From: Prochlorococcus sp. AG-402-M18
Lineage (GTDB): Bacteria > Cyanobacteriota > Cyanobacteriia > PCC-6307 > Cyanobiaceae
Assembly (NCBI GenBank): GCA_003216595.1
Contig: QCIQ01000002.1
Location: 62,001-126,000, forward strand
DNA: 64,000 nucleotides
Reading direction: 5' to 3'
The notes below the pieces were generated by a model. The model worked only from the letters and a program-made list of their open reading frames with translations, did no database searches and had not been told where the DNA came from. This document shows positions 9,593 to 19,619 of this stretch, one piece after another (the stretch's first letter is position 1; every line of letters begins with the position of its first letter). A program made the translations under genes and the position numbers.

Positions 9593-10345
9593 TCAACTCA
9601 TAACCATCCCACCATCAACTTGAAGCGTCTGACCAGTTATGTAAGCAGCCGATGGATCAGCGGCTAAAAACTTAACTGCTCCTGCAACATCCTCAGGATT
9701 CCCGAAACGTCCAAGCGGGATAGCAGAGAGGATTGATTCACTATTCAGATCTTTTGTCATATCAGTTGAAATAAAACCTGGCGCAACCGCATTTACAGTA
9801 ATGCCTCTGCTTGCAAATTCTTTTGCAGCACTTTGTGTCAGACCCACTACTCCTGCCTTGGCTGCAGAATAATTTGCTTGCCCTGGGTTGCCCATCAACC
9901 CAACCACAGAAGTTATGTTGATAATTCTTCCTTTTTTTTGCTTCAACATCTGCCTAGAAACCGCTCTTGTGCAATAAAAAACACCACTCAAGTTAAGGTC
10001 TAAAACTTTCTGCCAATCGTCCGTTTTCATTCTCATCAAAAGGCCATCTTTAGTTATGCCTGCGTTGTTTACCAAAACATCAATTTTATTATTTTTCTCC
10101 AATACTGTTTTTATTAATTCATTTACCGAGTTTTCATTAGAAATGTCAGCTTGAAGAGCATATGCCTTTCCTCCAAAGGAGTTTATTTCTGATACGACTT
10201 TATTTGCATTCTCCAAAGATGAAGAATAATTGATGATTACTTCTGCTCCTTCCTTTGCTAAAAAAATTGCAATAGCTTTACCAATCCCCCTACTGGCTCC
10301 AGTTACAATTGCAGTTTGACCTTCAAGTAATTTTGAGAATGTCAT
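9593..10345 (-). CDS. fabG: 3-oxoacyl-[acyl-carrier-protein] reductase
   Basis: NADPH-dependent reduction of 3-oxoacyl-ACP in the fatty acid elongation cycle. Classical short-chain dehydrogenase of 250 residues: cofactor motif TGASRGIG near residue 15, NNAG near 90, catalytic Ser in ITSVVG, and Tyr-x3-Lys in YSAAKAG near 155-160. The C-terminal GGMVMS ending is typical of FabG. It has its own gene-free upstream region shared with divergent ispD. It is convergent with the small gene at 9409. Confidence 0.96.
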   Translation of the reverse strand: MTFSKLLEGQTAIVTGASRGIGKAIAIFLAKEGAEVIINYSSSLENANKVVSEINSFGGKAYALQADISNENSVNELIKTVLEKNNKIDVLVNNAGITKDGLLMRMKTDDWQKVLDLNLSGVFYCTRAVSRQMLKQKKGRIINITSVVGLMGNPGQANYSAAKAGVVGLTQSAAKEFASRGITVNAVAPGFISTDMTKDLNSESILSAIPLGRFGNPEDVAGAVKFLAADPSAAYITGQTLQVDGGMVMS

Positions 10346-10434
10346 AATCTTATGATTTTTAAAATCGTTAAAATCTAATATTTATTTAACTTACTATTGA
10401 GCTACTTGCTTTTTGAAAAGACTTTAAGCTAAGA

Positions 10435-10458
10435 CAGTAAAAATAGTTATTTTTACTG
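10435..10458. promoter_or_regulatory. Perfect 24-bp dyad between fabG and ispD
   Basis: CAGTAAAAATA and its exact reverse complement TATTTTTACTG flank a 2-base centre. It sits 89 bp upstream of fabG and 42 bp upstream of ispD, so it is placed as a shared operator could be. As a hairpin it would be AT-rich with almost no loop, which fits a DNA-binding site better than an RNA structure. The regulator is unknown. Confidence 0.4.
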
Positions 10459-10500
10459 GTCGAATATATTAAATGAATAATCAATGGTGAGGAATCAGTT

Positions 10501-11178
10501 GTGCATTTGTTAATAGCGGCTGCAGGGAGTGGAAGTCGAATGGGTGCTGATAGAAATAAGCTCCTTTTAAAGGTTGCAGGTAAAACTGTTTTAGAATGGA
10601 CTTTGAAAGCAGCTTTCGACGCTAAAGCAATTTCTTGGATTGGAATTATTGGTCAACCTAAAGACAAAAAAAACATTTGTTCAATTCTTGATAACTCATT
10701 AAAGTCAGTTCAATGGATCAATGGAGGATCAACAAGACAGCAGTCAGTTCAACTAGGGTTAGCTGCCCTCCCATATGATGCTAAGTCTGTTCTGATTCAT
10801 GATGGAGCAAGATGCTTGGTGAAATCATTCGTTTTTGATGAAATCTCAAAGATTGTTTCCAATGGGCAATCTGTCATAGCTGCTTCACAAGTAACCGACA
10901 CCATAAAAAAGGTTGATAAAGATGGTGAGATTATTGAGAGCCCTCCTCGCTCAGATTTATGGGCGGCACAGACACCTCAAGGCTTTCCCGTAAATCAACT
11001 GAAGCATGCACATAGTGAGGCAATCGCTAAAGGATGGAATGTAACCGATGATGCATCTTTATTTGAACGTTTGCGATTACCAGTAAAAATATATGATGCA
11101 GGACCTTCAAATATTAAAGTGACAACTCCATTTGATCTCGTGATTGCAGAAGCTTTATTGTCTACTTCAAAAGGCTAA
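10501..11178 (+). CDS. ispD: 2-C-methyl-D-erythritol 4-phosphate cytidylyltransferase
   Basis: Third step of the MEP isoprenoid route: CTP plus MEP gives CDP-methylerythritol. The 225 residues match family length. The nucleotide-binding motif [16 protein letters not shown] starts at residue 6, and the family segments HDGARCLV and WAAQTPQGF are present. Start is GTG at 10501, preceded by a GGTGAGGA ribosome site. The 3' end overlaps the convergent S66 carboxypeptidase gene by 17 bp. Products feed carotenoid, phytol and plastoquinone side chains, including the substrate chain used by the UbiA enzyme nearby. Confidence 0.96.
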   Translation: MHLLIAAAGSGSRMGADRNKLLLKVAGKTVLEWTLKAAFDAKAISWIGIIGQPKDKKNICSILDNSLKSVQWINGGSTRQQSVQLGLAALPYDAKSVLIHDGARCLVKSFVFDEISKIVSNGQSVIAASQVTDTIKKVDKDGEIIESPPRSDLWAAQTPQGFPVNQLKHAHSEAIAKGWNVTDDASLFERLRLPVKIYDAGPSNIKVTTPFDLVIAEALLSTSKG

Positions 11179-12037
11179 GACTCCCTTTATTGCCATTCAA
11201 GATGGCTTGACTACCTAGTGGAAGTGATGCATTTCCACAACAGTGTCCAATGGGCAAGTTTGAAACAATAGGGATTTTCAGGTCTTGTGTTCGATCTTTG
11301 AAAATATCAAGAAGATCAAACGTCTTTGTTTCTTCGACGTCTTTTTCATTGTCACAATATTTAAATGAACCAAAACCTAAGCCAGATAGCTGTTTTAGAA
11401 CTCCAGTCAATCTTAATTGAGTTAGCATTCTGTCAATTCTGTAGGGAGCTTCTCCAATATCCTCGATGATTAAAATTGATTTCTTGAAATTTGGTAGATG
11501 CTTGGTCCCCATTAAGTGAGTAAGAACAGTGAGGTTGCCGACTATTAGATGACCTTGTGAGATCCCGCCTCCCCATGGGTCTCCATAAATATCTGGTACA
11601 CAATTGCCAAACAAAATTGATTTGAGCCTGTCTTTACTCCAGTCTGGTTCAGAACCCAACGTCGTAATTAGTGGACCATGAACTCCTCCTTGAAACCCAC
11701 TCGCTAGCCGTGCAAGAAGGATGGAAGTCAAATCAGAGAAGCCAATCATCCAACCTTCTTTCCAAGGTTGTCTTTTTTCTAGCAATCTTGCTGATCCCCA
11801 ACCACCTCTAGCAAACATCAAAAGAGGGTAATGAATTTTTGGGTGTAATTCATTAAATCTAACTTCATCATTACCTGCTAAGTAACCCCATGACCTGTTT
11901 ATTACATCGATATGGTTGCATCTTAATCCCCATTCCTGAAGGACTTCGATCCCAGAGTTAAGATCTTCTTTTTTAGTAATTGGGGAACTCACGGCAACTA
12001 TATGGAATAGATCGCCTTTTTTTAGAGGTTCAGTCAT
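11162..12037 (-). CDS. ldcA: Muramoyl-tetrapeptide carboxypeptidase (LD-carboxypeptidase, S66)
   Basis: Removes the terminal D-Ala from tetrapeptide stems during cell-wall recycling. The 291 residues show the S66 features: a GGWGSARLL turn bearing the nucleophilic Ser near residue 95, a Glu region ([21 protein letters not shown], Glu near 190) and the late [11 protein letters not shown] segment where the family has its catalytic His (GH-x-x). No signal peptide, so cytoplasmic as expected. It starts 24 bp after the ubiA-like gene and overlaps convergent ispD by 17 bp. Confidence 0.9.
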   Translation of the reverse strand: MTEPLKKGDLFHIVAVSSPITKKEDLNSGIEVLQEWGLRCNHIDVINRSWGYLAGNDEVRFNELHPKIHYPLLMFARGGWGSARLLEKRQPWKEGWMIGFSDLTSILLARLASGFQGGVHGPLITTLGSEPDWSKDRLKSILFGNCVPDIYGDPWGGGISQGHLIVGNLTVLTHLMGTKHLPNFKKSILIIEDIGEAPYRIDRMLTQLRLTGVLKQLSGLGFGSFKYCDNEKDVEETKTFDLLDIFKDRTQDLKIPIVSNLPIGHCCGNASLPLGSQAILNGNKGSLSLLK

Positions 12038-12061
12038 TGACGAATCTTATAAAGACATTGA

Positions 12062-12952
12062 TTAAATAATCTTGCTGAAGATCATTCCAAGAAGTAATAA
12101 GCTTCCAAGTCGCACTTGATTGCTGAAATGCAAACCCGAAGTCTTAATACCTTTTGATTTTGAACTTAATAAGAAAACCTCTCTTTGCATTCCTAAAGTA
12201 GTTATTAACCAAAAAGGCCAATACATTAATCCTAAATTTGCTTTGAAAGCAGCAAGAGCCAGAAAAAAGCAGGTTAAAACGTAGCAAAAAGAAACTGTTT
12301 TTATTGCCTTTTCCCCGAGACTGATCGCACTGCTATTTAGACCAATTACTTTGTCTTCAATTTCATCTGCCATTGCATAAACAGTATCAAAGCCGAAAGT
12401 CCAAAAAACAGTAGCAAACCAACAAAATACTAATGTTATTTCTCCGCCTAAAGAAGATTCACTGGCTGCCCAAGGGATTAGAACTGAAAACCCCCAGCAA
12501 ATAGAAAGAATAAGTTGGGGATATTTAAACCATCTTTTTGCTGATGGATATAAAAGAATAAAAGGCAATGATAACGATGCAAGTAGAAGGCATAAATTTC
12601 TACTTTCTTGTGGAATTGAAAGAACTATAAAAAGACTAAAAAATAACATTAAAATTAGTAGTATCCATGCAGCCTTTAGTGATACTTTTCCATTGGCCAA
12701 TGGCCTTCCTTTTGTTCTTATTACCTTTTTGTCAATCTGTTGATCCCAGATATCATTAGCGATACATCCGGCACCGCTTACAAATAATCCACCTAAAATT
12801 ACGATTCCTAAAATGAATAGAGAGGGAGGGGCTTTAGGAGTTAACCAAAGAGACCAACCAGCAGGAATGAGAAGTATCAATCTTCCGCTAGGTTTATTCC
12901 ATCTAAGAAGTTGAAAATAATACCCCATTTTTTGGGTAAGAAGATTATTCAC
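12062..12952 (-). CDS. ubiA: 4-hydroxybenzoate polyprenyltransferase-like (plastoquinone synthesis)
   Basis: Attaches the polyprenyl side chain to 4-hydroxybenzoate; in cyanobacteria this supplies plastoquinone. The 296 residues have about eight to nine membrane helices. The first Asp-rich motif is NDIWDQQIDKKVIRTKGRPL near residues 66-85 and the second is DTVYAMADEIEDKVIG near 188-203. Start is ATG at 12952 with the charged NNLLTQKMGYYFQLLRWNKPSG N-terminus of the family. Transcribed ahead of ldcA with a 24-bp gap. Other UbiA members (chlorophyll, haem O) fit less well. Confidence 0.92.
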   Translation of the reverse strand: MNNLLTQKMGYYFQLLRWNKPSGRLILLIPAGWSLWLTPKAPPSLFILGIVILGGLFVSGAGCIANDIWDQQIDKKVIRTKGRPLANGKVSLKAAWILLILMLFFSLFIVLSIPQESRNLCLLLASLSLPFILLYPSAKRWFKYPQLILSICWGFSVLIPWAASESSLGGEITLVFCWFATVFWTFGFDTVYAMADEIEDKVIGLNSSAISLGEKAIKTVSFCYVLTCFFLALAAFKANLGLMYWPFWLITTLGMQREVFLLSSKSKGIKTSGLHFSNQVRLGSLLLLGMIFSKII

Positions 12953-13037
12953 GAAAATTCAAATTGATAATGATTTATAAGGTCTTCTCAATAGGGTGCT
13001 GAGGGTGTCAGAGTATTGAGGTTCAACCTACTACTTT

Positions 13038-14672
13038 ATGTTAGGTGACTCAATAAATAATTCCTCTGAAAGGAATTCTATTGAATTTGATCTTGGAGAA
13101 AATCAAGATTCGGAATTATGCCGTGTAGCAACAATTGATATAGGCACCAACTCAACTCACTTGTTAATTGCAAAGATTGAGCGAAAACTCAATACTTTTA
13201 GTATTGAACTTGCAGAGAAATCTACAACACGACTTGGGGAAAGAGATCCTGAGACGGGAGAACTTACTTCCCTTGCTATGAATAGGGCTTTTTCAACATT
13301 AAAAAGGTTTAAGGATTTATCTGAAAGTTATAAAGTTGAGAGTCTTATCATTGCCGCTACAAGTGCGGTTAGAGAAGCACCAAATGGCAAAACCTTTATT
13401 TCTGAAATAAAAAAGAAGATAGGATTAGATGTTGAATTGATAAGCGGTGCAGAAGAAGCAAGATTGATTTATCTAGGTGTGCTTTCAGGAATGCAATTCG
13501 GTAATAAACCTCATCTCGTTCTTGATATTGGAGGTGGTTCGACAGAATTAATTCTTGCTGATAGCTCTGAGGCACGAGCATTAACAAGTACCAAGATTGG
13601 CGCAGTAAGATTACAAAGAGAATTTATTAAAAAAGATCCAATATCTACTCAGAATGAATTGTTTTTAAGGTCATTTATCAGAGGCTCTATGGAGTCTGCA
13701 ATTGATAAAGTAACTAAGAGGATTGATGTAGGTGAAACACCAGTTTTAGTTGCAACTAGTGGAACTGCTATGGCTATTGGGGGATTAATATCAAACAAAG
13801 AAAATCATATTCAATCAAAATTACAAGGATATAAAATCACGAAAAATAATTTGGATATAATCGTTAGTCAGTTAATAAAAATGACACCTTCTGAACGGAG
13901 TGAATTATCTTCATTAAGTGAAAGAAGATCTGAGATTATTGTTCCAGGTGCTTTGATTTTACAAACCATAATGACTATGGTTAATGTTAATGAAATTATT
14001 TTAAGTGAGAGAGCTCTTCGGGAAGGTTTAGTTGTTGATTGGATGTGTCGGAATAATTATTTAAAAGATCAGTTGAGCTTTCAAGGATCAATTAGAGAAA
14101 GAACAGTTATTCATCAATCGAAAAGATTTGGTGTTAATTCAAAACGATCAAAAAGGGTATCAGAATTTGCCCTTGCTTTTTATGATCAGACTAAGGGGAT
14201 TTTGCATAAAGATAATGGTGAAGGTAGAGAGCTTTTGTGGGCTGCAGCTAAACTTCACGCTTGTGGAAAACATATTAATATAAATTCCTATCACAAGCAT
14301 TCGTGGTATTTAATTAGACATGGAGAGCTCTTAGGTTATTCCCAAAGTGAGCATTTAATGGTCGCTTCTATTGCAAGGTATCACAGGAAAAGTTTTCCAA
14401 AGAAAAGACATGAATCTTGGCAATTGTTGGTTGATGAAAGTCAAAAAAGTTTAGTTAATGACATGTCTTTGCTTCTTCGCCTTTCATGCGCTTTGGATAG
14501 AAGGCCAGAACCTCTGATATCAAAGATAGTTATTGAAGCTAATAATAAAAAAGTTAATATAGAGCTAATTCCTAATGACTTAGGACAAAATTTAGATCTT
14601 GAGAAATGGAGCTTGACTAAGGCAATTTTACTAATTAAGAAAATGAAAGATGTTGATATAAATATACTTTAA
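13038..14672 (+). CDS. ppx: Exopolyphosphatase (Ppx/GppA family)
   Basis: Processively removes phosphate from polyphosphate ends. The actin-like ATPase fold is seen in the two phosphate loops TIDIGTNSTHLLIAKI (about residue 32) and VLDIGGGSTELIL (about 160). After about residue 320 comes the helical C-terminal HD-like region typical of long Ppx proteins, here giving 544 residues. GppA (pppGpp hydrolase) activity cannot be excluded by sequence. The ATG follows a short gap divergent from the ubiA gene. The 3' end overlaps the convergent HTH gene by 4 bp. Confidence 0.93.
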   Translation: MLGDSINNSSERNSIEFDLGENQDSELCRVATIDIGTNSTHLLIAKIERKLNTFSIELAEKSTTRLGERDPETGELTSLAMNRAFSTLKRFKDLSESYKVESLIIAATSAVREAPNGKTFISEIKKKIGLDVELISGAEEARLIYLGVLSGMQFGNKPHLVLDIGGGSTELILADSSEARALTSTKIGAVRLQREFIKKDPISTQNELFLRSFIRGSMESAIDKVTKRIDVGETPVLVATSGTAMAIGGLISNKENHIQSKLQGYKITKNNLDIIVSQLIKMTPSERSELSSLSERRSEIIVPGALILQTIMTMVNVNEIILSERALREGLVVDWMCRNNYLKDQLSFQGSIRERTVIHQSKRFGVNSKRSKRVSEFALAFYDQTKGILHKDNGEGRELLWAAAKLHACGKHININSYHKHSWYLIRHGELLGYSQSEHLMVASIARYHRKSFPKKRHESWQLLVDESQKSLVNDMSLLLRLSCALDRRPEPLISKIVIEANNKKVNIELIPNDLGQNLDLEKWSLTKAILLIKKMKDVDINIL

Positions 14673-15166
14673 GAATAAATATCTTTATCTAAAAAAAAGA
14701 TATCACTTCGCTGAGGATTAATCGGATCATTTTGTACTCTTTGAATATATTTTAATAACATAATTGAAGTACATAATCCTAAAGCGCCTGACAAAATTAT
14801 CATGCTTAATGGATTTAAATTCCTATTTTTTTTATTATTTTTCTTATTAATTACAGGGGTAGGTTTAGGCTCATTATTTTTCTTTTCATTAAGCTCTTCA
14901 AGAATAAAACTTGTATCTAATTTCAACTTCTCGGCTATTCTTCTAACCATTGCTCTAATAAAAACCTTTTCAGGAAGTGCACTTTCATCTCCTGATTCAA
15001 GTGCAATTAATTGTTCTTTCCCAATCCGAAGTGATGAAGATAGATCCTCAACAGAAAGATTTCTACCTTGTCGCGCTTCTTTGAGGAATTCACCAACTGC
15101 TTTTAAGGCTGGTTTTTCATTTGCGACATAAGTCCTATCGCTTTTTCTCTCTTCACTTTTGTCCAA
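14669..15166 (-). CDS. RodZ-like membrane protein with N-terminal helix-turn-helix
   Basis: The 165 residues begin with an Xre-type HTH of the RodZ kind (about residues 20-85: VGEFLKEARQGRNLSVEDLS, then ALESGDESALPEKVFIRAMVRRIAEKL), followed by a basic linker rich in Lys and Asn and one membrane helix near 138-155. RodZ links the cell-shape filament MreB to the membrane, but this protein has only a very short region after the helix. A shape role is therefore an inference. Start is TTG at 15166. It is convergent with ppx (4-bp overlap) and follows cobM after 118 bp. Confidence 0.75.
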   Translation of the reverse strand: MDKSEERKSDRTYVANEKPALKAVGEFLKEARQGRNLSVEDLSSSLRIGKEQLIALESGDESALPEKVFIRAMVRRIAEKLKLDTSFILEELNEKKNNEPKPTPVINKKNNKKNRNLNPLSMIILSGALGLCTSIMLLKYIQRVQNDPINPQRSDIFFLDKDIYS

Positions 15167-15284
15167 TTAAAAACCTATTTGGTATTAAGTTCATTCTAAA
15201 GGCACTGTAAAGTAGTTTGTCTCTAAAAGATAATTTATCTATGGCCTTAAAGATTGTCCAAATATATGCTTTAGTTAATTCTCT

Positions 15285-16037
15285 TTAACTCGACCTAAAT
15301 AAATGAGAATGAGTTGGATTATAAAGCCTTGATCTATTATTTCCCATCTTTAATGTTGGACTAATTATATACAATGTTGTTCTTATTAAATTTCTTTTTT
15401 GAGATGTTTTTGCCATCTCACTCAAAGGTATAACTTTTATCCATTCGTCTGGCCAAGTTACTCTATATGCAATAGCAACAGGAGTATTTGGAGGATAATG
15501 TTTTATGAGTATGGATTGAACTTCTTCAACATGTCTTGCACTTAGGTAAAGACATAAAGAAGATTGAATAGATGCTAGTTTTTGAAGACTTTCCTTCTCT
15601 GGTTTCCCTGTCCTGCCTTCAGCCCTGCTAAGTATTATCGTTTGGGTTAAATCTGGAATTGTTAGTTCGAAGCCTAAAGTTGCTGCTGTTGCCTGATAGG
15701 CACTTACTCCAGGAACAATCTCTACTTCAATTCCTTCATCATTTAATCTACAAATTTGTTCTGAGATGGCTCCATATAAGCAAGGATCACCATCATGGAG
15801 ACGAACAATTTTTTTACCTTCCTTGTGCTTTTTAATTAAGATCAAAAGTATCTCTTCTAGAGTTAATGAACTTGTCTTGATCTTTTCACAATTATCTTTA
15901 ACAAGTTTTGTTATTTGTATGGGAATAAGAGAGTCTGTCCAAACAAGAACGTCAGCTTTTTTTAGCCTTTGTTGAGCTCTTATTGTCATTAAGTCTAAAG
16001 CTCCTGGGCCTGCACCTACAATTGAAATCGGATTCAT
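15285..16037 (-). CDS. cobM: Precorrin-4 C11-methyltransferase
   Basis: SAM-dependent methylation at C11 in the corrin ring pathway to (pseudo)cobalamin. Tetrapyrrole methylase fold: [14 protein letters not shown] near residue 8, the [16 protein letters not shown] segment near 78-93 and [14 protein letters not shown] near 108. The 250 residues are the usual length. The start overlaps the lgt stop by 4 bp, which places it last in the petC-petA-lgt-cobM run. A partner cobalamin gene, cobK, lies at 54641 in the same window. Confidence 0.94.
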   Translation of the reverse strand: MNPISIVGAGPGALDLMTIRAQQRLKKADVLVWTDSLIPIQITKLVKDNCEKIKTSSLTLEEILLILIKKHKEGKKIVRLHDGDPCLYGAISEQICRLNDEGIEVEIVPGVSAYQATAATLGFELTIPDLTQTIILSRAEGRTGKPEKESLQKLASIQSSLCLYLSARHVEEVQSILIKHYPPNTPVAIAYRVTWPDEWIKVIPLSEMAKTSQKRNLIRTTLYIISPTLKMGNNRSRLYNPTHSHLFRSS

Positions 16038-16948
16038 TGACTTCTCCCATTAATTAAGGAAGGATCGGGGAGTGCTTTTTTAGAAATATAAATTCTCCAG
16101 ATTCCTAATAATCCTGCACTAATTAAAAATAAGCTAATCAATTGTGCTATTCGAAGCCCCCCCTCACAAAAAGGTGGAATCCCACCCAAGCAAAGAGGAT
16201 CTGTTCTTAAGGCTTCTATCCACAACCGTCCTAAACTGTAAGTAATTAAATATAAGCAACTTAAGCTGCCAGATGGGAGTGTAAGTTCTCTTTTATAAGA
16301 TTTTCTAAAAAGAAAAATCAGTATTCCAAAAACAAAAATATTCCATACTGATTCATAAAGAAAGGTAGGGTGAAAATAATCTTTTGTTAAGAATATTTCT
16401 GGCCTAAATTTATAAGGTATAAATAATTTCCAGGGTAAGTTTGTAGGTATCCCAAAAGCTTCATTATTAAAAAAATTTCCCCATCTACCTATTGCTTGAC
16501 CTAATGCAACTGAGGGGACCAAAACATCAATAACATCCCAAAAAGGTTCTTTCCTCCAACGGCAAAAAAATATAATGGATAATGTACCCATTATCAGAGC
16601 CCCATGAATTGCAATTCCTCCTCCCCAAATTTCTATCGCACTAGGAATAGGAATATTTAAGTTCAGGAAATTAATAGAACTCCAGAAGTTTTTGCCAGTG
16701 TAATTCCTCCATTCAAAAGCAACATAATAAATTCTTGCACCAATCACAGATGCCAAAACTAAAATAGGAAGTAAATCGTTAATAAGACTTTTTTTTAATC
16801 CTTTTTTTAAAGCTAATTCACCTGATAAATTTAAACCTAATAACACTGAAATTGCTATTAGCAATCCGTACCACCTTAATGAAAAAGGGCCTAGTTGAAA
16901 CAACTCAGGCCCAGGCGATCTAAGAGATAAAAGAATATTTCCCATCAA
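16034..16948 (-). CDS. lgt: Prolipoprotein diacylglyceryl transferase
   Basis: Transfers diacylglycerol from phosphatidylglycerol to the lipobox Cys of prelipoproteins, the first step of lipoprotein maturation in the plasma membrane. The 304 residues carry seven membrane helices. The Lgt signature [13 protein letters not shown] near residue 155 and the RWYGLLIA and [16 protein letters not shown] segments are present with the conserved Arg and His. It lies 10 bp after petA and overlaps cobM by 4 bp, so it rides on the petCA transcript. Confidence 0.96.
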   Translation of the reverse strand: MMGNILLSLRSPGPELFQLGPFSLRWYGLLIAISVLLGLNLSGELALKKGLKKSLINDLLPILVLASVIGARIYYVAFEWRNYTGKNFWSSINFLNLNIPIPSAIEIWGGGIAIHGALIMGTLSIIFFCRWRKEPFWDVIDVLVPSVALGQAIGRWGNFFNNEAFGIPTNLPWKLFIPYKFRPEIFLTKDYFHPTFLYESVWNIFVFGILIFLFRKSYKRELTLPSGSLSCLYLITYSLGRLWIEALRTDPLCLGGIPPFCEGGLRIAQLISLFLISAGLLGIWRIYISKKALPDPSLINGRSQ

Positions 16949-16958
16949 CTATTTGAAT

Positions 16959-17924
16959 TTATATGCCTTCAGCAGCTTGAACCTTTTCAACTTGCTTCTT
17001 TTTAAGAACCAGCATTATTTGGGATAAACCAACTCCGATAAAGAAAATTATCATTCCAATAACTCTTGCTTTGCTTTGTAAAACTATTTCTTTGTCAAGT
17101 TGACCAAAACCTCCAACATTTGGGTCTTCAGTTAATTTTTCACCTTTTTCAATAATGTCACCTTCTTTTACTAATAATGAAGTCCCAGCAGGAATATTTT
17201 CAGCAAATATTTCTCCTTCATCATTGTTTAGATTAACAATTTGTGTCCCATCTTCATTTGTTTCTATTGAGGTTATTGTTCCCGAATTGGTTGCTGTAAA
17301 CAAATTGTTATTGCTCTTTTCACCAGTTGGATAAACTTGACCTCTTCCTCTATTGCCTCCTATATGAATGGAATATTTTCCAAAGTTATAATTTTTATCT
17401 TTTCTAGGATCAGGTGAAAGTACAGGGAAGACAATCTCTCTGTTTTGATCTCCTGGTAAAGGGCCTACCAAAATAATATTTTCTTGTTCTTCGCTGTATT
17501 GAGTGAAGTAAACACCTTGTGTCTCTTCTTTTATTTCATCTGTCCATCTTTCTTGAGGAGCAAGCTTAAATCCATCAGGAAGCATTACAACCGCTCCAAC
17601 TTGTAGAGGGACTTTGCTGCCATCAGCTCCAATCTCTTGCAGATCCTTTTTGTAAGGTATCTCTACGACTGTTTTGAAAACACTATCAGCAGCAACTGCC
17701 TGAGGCACTTCAGCTCTTGTTGGCATACTTGCTACGTGACAATTAGCACAAACAATTTTTCCAGTTGCCTCTCTAGGATTGTCGAATTTTTGCTGGGCCC
17801 AAAATGGATATGCCCAACTGGGCTGCGGAACTAGAAATATTGAAAATCCAAGAATAACTGAACACAGTAAAAGCTTTAATGAACGACTCATGGTTTTAGA
17901 AGTGGTATTGAAGTTTTTTTTCAT
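16959..17924 (-). CDS. petA: Cytochrome f of the b6f complex
   Basis: Passes electrons from the Rieske protein to plastocyanin or cytochrome c6. The signal peptide ends WA before YPFWAQQ, giving the mature Tyr that is an axial haem ligand. The haem site is CANCHVA. The large lumenal domain follows and one C-terminal membrane anchor lies at about residues 285-305. An alternative start is the Met at position 12 (17891, MSRSLKLLL), which gives a more usual signal length. It starts 7 bp after petC, so the two are co-transcribed. Confidence 0.97.
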   Translation of the reverse strand: MKKNFNTTSKTMSRSLKLLLCSVILGFSIFLVPQPSWAYPFWAQQKFDNPREATGKIVCANCHVASMPTRAEVPQAVAADSVFKTVVEIPYKKDLQEIGADGSKVPLQVGAVVMLPDGFKLAPQERWTDEIKEETQGVYFTQYSEEQENIILVGPLPGDQNREIVFPVLSPDPRKDKNYNFGKYSIHIGGNRGRGQVYPTGEKSNNNLFTATNSGTITSIETNEDGTQIVNLNNDEGEIFAENIPAGTSLLVKEGDIIEKGEKLTEDPNVGGFGQLDKEIVLQSKARVIGMIIFFIGVGLSQIMLVLKKKQVEKVQAAEGI

Positions 17925-17931
17925 TTATTTA

Positions 17932-18468
17932 TTAACCCCACCAAGGATCCGTACCAGTACGAAAATCAGTTTCTGTCCACTGACTTACTAGAACTTGATC
18001 ATCCTCGACTGAAACGTGAGCTATAGCTAGAGAGAGAGGGGCTGGACCTCTTACAACTTTCCCTGTCGAATCATATTGACTTCCATGACATGGACACATG
18101 TATTTGTTTGCTCCGCTATTCCATGGCACTACACAACCAAGGTGAGTACAAATTGCATTGATTCCATAACTAGTGATTGCATCTTCGCCTTCAACTATTA
18201 AATAGGTTGGGTCCCCCTTTAGCCCTTGGACTAGACTTCTGTCTCCAACGGGATGTGTGGATAGCCAGGCACTTGCCTTTACTGGATTTCCTAGCTCATC
18301 TTTAGCATTTGTTCCACCTCCACCTCCACCGGCCCTGTAGGGGGTGAAGTATTGAGCTACTGGATATAAAGCTCCTAAGGCAACTCCTGTAACGGTGCCA
18401 AAGGTAAGCAAGTTCATGAACTGCCTTCTGCCCATTGAGGGCACATCTGCAGCATTCAATTGTGTCAT
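17932..18468 (-). CDS. petC: Rieske iron-sulphur protein of the b6f complex
   Basis: Carries the 2Fe-2S cluster that oxidises plastoquinol. The 178 residues have a twin-Arg N-terminus ([16 protein letters not shown]) with an uncleaved membrane anchor, a Gly-rich hinge (AGGGGGG), and both cluster boxes: CTHLGC near 107 and [20 protein letters not shown] near 125-145. Twin-Arg targeting fits the tatC gene found 0.4 kb away on the same strand. First gene of petC-petA-lgt-cobM. Full family length. Confidence 0.98.
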   Translation of the reverse strand: MTQLNAADVPSMGRRQFMNLLTFGTVTGVALGALYPVAQYFTPYRAGGGGGGTNAKDELGNPVKASAWLSTHPVGDRSLVQGLKGDPTYLIVEGEDAITSYGINAICTHLGCVVPWNSGANKYMCPCHGSQYDSTGKVVRGPAPLSLAIAHVSVEDDQVLVSQWTETDFRTGTDPWWG

Positions 18469-18550
18469 TACAGATGTTCACCTGAATTTTGATATTAGAC
18501 CAGAATGGACACCAAAAGGTTATTAATCTCTGCCAAGACTGGCTTTTGAC

Positions 18551-18913
18551 ATGAGTTTTAAATCTAATGAGTTTAATTCTGGTAACTTTGCTTCTCCAAT
18601 TCCCTTGGAAGTAGACGAAGTAATGAGGTGCTTAAGAAGGCGATGGGGGGTCACATATGATTTGAAATTGTTAATCAAAAGAGACAGAATATATTTACAA
18701 ATGATGTGGGGGTTTTTAGAACAACAATCTTTCCCATTGGATGAGGAGACCTTTAGAGAACACTTAAATCGAACCTTAGAAATTATTAACCGGGGTGGCC
18801 AATCAGATTTGGTTAGGAATTGGTTGGAAAATGTTCAGGCAAAACCAAGGCTAGGAAAGGCAATTACATTACCTTTGCCTATTGATCAAAGGATGGACGA
18901 ATTTGTCCTTTGA
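18551..18913 (+). CDS. DUF3067 family protein
   Basis: Conserved cyanobacterial and plastid-lineage family of unknown role. The 120 residues are soluble and contain the family core LEVDEVMRCLRRRWGVTYDLKL and LYLQMMWGFLEQQSFPLDE-like text (about residues 20-65), ending in a charged tail. It is divergent from petC and overlaps the 3' end of tatC by 35 bp tail to tail. The setting between petC and tatC hints at a part in Rieske or Tat biology. That is inference only. Confidence 0.8.
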   Translation: MSFKSNEFNSGNFASPIPLEVDEVMRCLRRRWGVTYDLKLLIKRDRIYLQMMWGFLEQQSFPLDEETFREHLNRTLEIINRGGQSDLVRNWLENVQAKPRLGKAITLPLPIDQRMDEFVL

Positions 18914-19598
18914 GATTTGTTGTCAAGGCCACTAACCCAATTCCAACAAAAAACAAAAAAGTTATCGATGTTGATAGAAGAAGCATTGTTATTGGATCAG
19001 TTGATGGAGTTAAGACAGCTCCTGCAACTGCGGAAGCCATAACCACTAATCTCCATGCAGATAACATCTTTTTCCAAGAAATTATTTCTAAGAAACCTAA
19101 AATCAATTGAAGAATTGGCAACTGGAAGGCTAAACCAGTTGAGAGCATAAGTAGAAGTACGAAATCTAAATATTTTTCTATTGACCAAAGTGGTTCAACA
19201 ACATCGGCACCATAACTTATTAGAAATCCCAAGGCGGCAGGTATCAAGGCCTTCCATGCAAAGAAAATTCCGATGAAAAATAAAATTGCTGAACCTGCAA
19301 CAGAGGGGGCTATGAGTAGTTTTTCTTTTTTAGTTAGTCCAGGGAGAATGAACTTTAAAAATTGATAAAGTATGAAAGGGAGAGAAATAGTAAGCCCTCC
19401 ATAACCTGCAACTTTTATTGAAGTAAATAAAAATTCACCCGGAGCTACTTGTAAAAATTGTATTTTTCCTGCTGGCATCTCCAATACCTGTACAAGTTTC
19501 CGCACAAATAACAAGCAAAAACCAGATGATAGAAGAATTGCAATGAGACTCTTTAGAATCCTTTGACGAAGTTCTTCAAGATGGTCAACTAAAGGCAT
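18879..19598 (-). CDS. tatC: Sec-independent protein translocase TatC
   Basis: Receptor and core of the twin-arginine pathway, which in cyanobacteria inserts the Rieske protein. The 239 residues from ATG 19598 have six membrane helices and the conserved MPLVDHLEELRQRI start and STGLAFQLPIL region. The frame stays open for 35 codons upstream of this ATG (to a stop at 19704-19706), and that stretch reads like a coding tail ending ASQALEMPLVDH. It contains no ATG, GTG or TTG. The true start may be non-standard (an ATT at 19668-19670 is one choice). The ATG itself lies in a 13-bp stem. Confidence 0.93.
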   Translation of the reverse strand: MPLVDHLEELRQRILKSLIAILLSSGFCLLFVRKLVQVLEMPAGKIQFLQVAPGEFLFTSIKVAGYGGLTISLPFILYQFLKFILPGLTKKEKLLIAPSVAGSAILFFIGIFFAWKALIPAALGFLISYGADVVEPLWSIEKYLDFVLLLMLSTGLAFQLPILQLILGFLEIISWKKMLSAWRLVVMASAVAGAVLTPSTDPITMLLLSTSITFLFFVGIGLVALTTNLKGQIRPSFDQ

Positions 19599-19619
19599 CT
19601 CAAGGGCTTGAGATGCCTT
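19592..19619. repeat. Perfect 13-bp inverted repeat over the tatC start
   Basis: AAGGCATCTCAAG and its exact complement CTTGAGATGCCTT are separated by two bases. The annotated ATG of tatC (19596-19598) lies inside one arm. In mRNA this would fold into a tight hairpin hiding that ATG, unless both arms are simply coding sequence. Confidence 0.6.
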
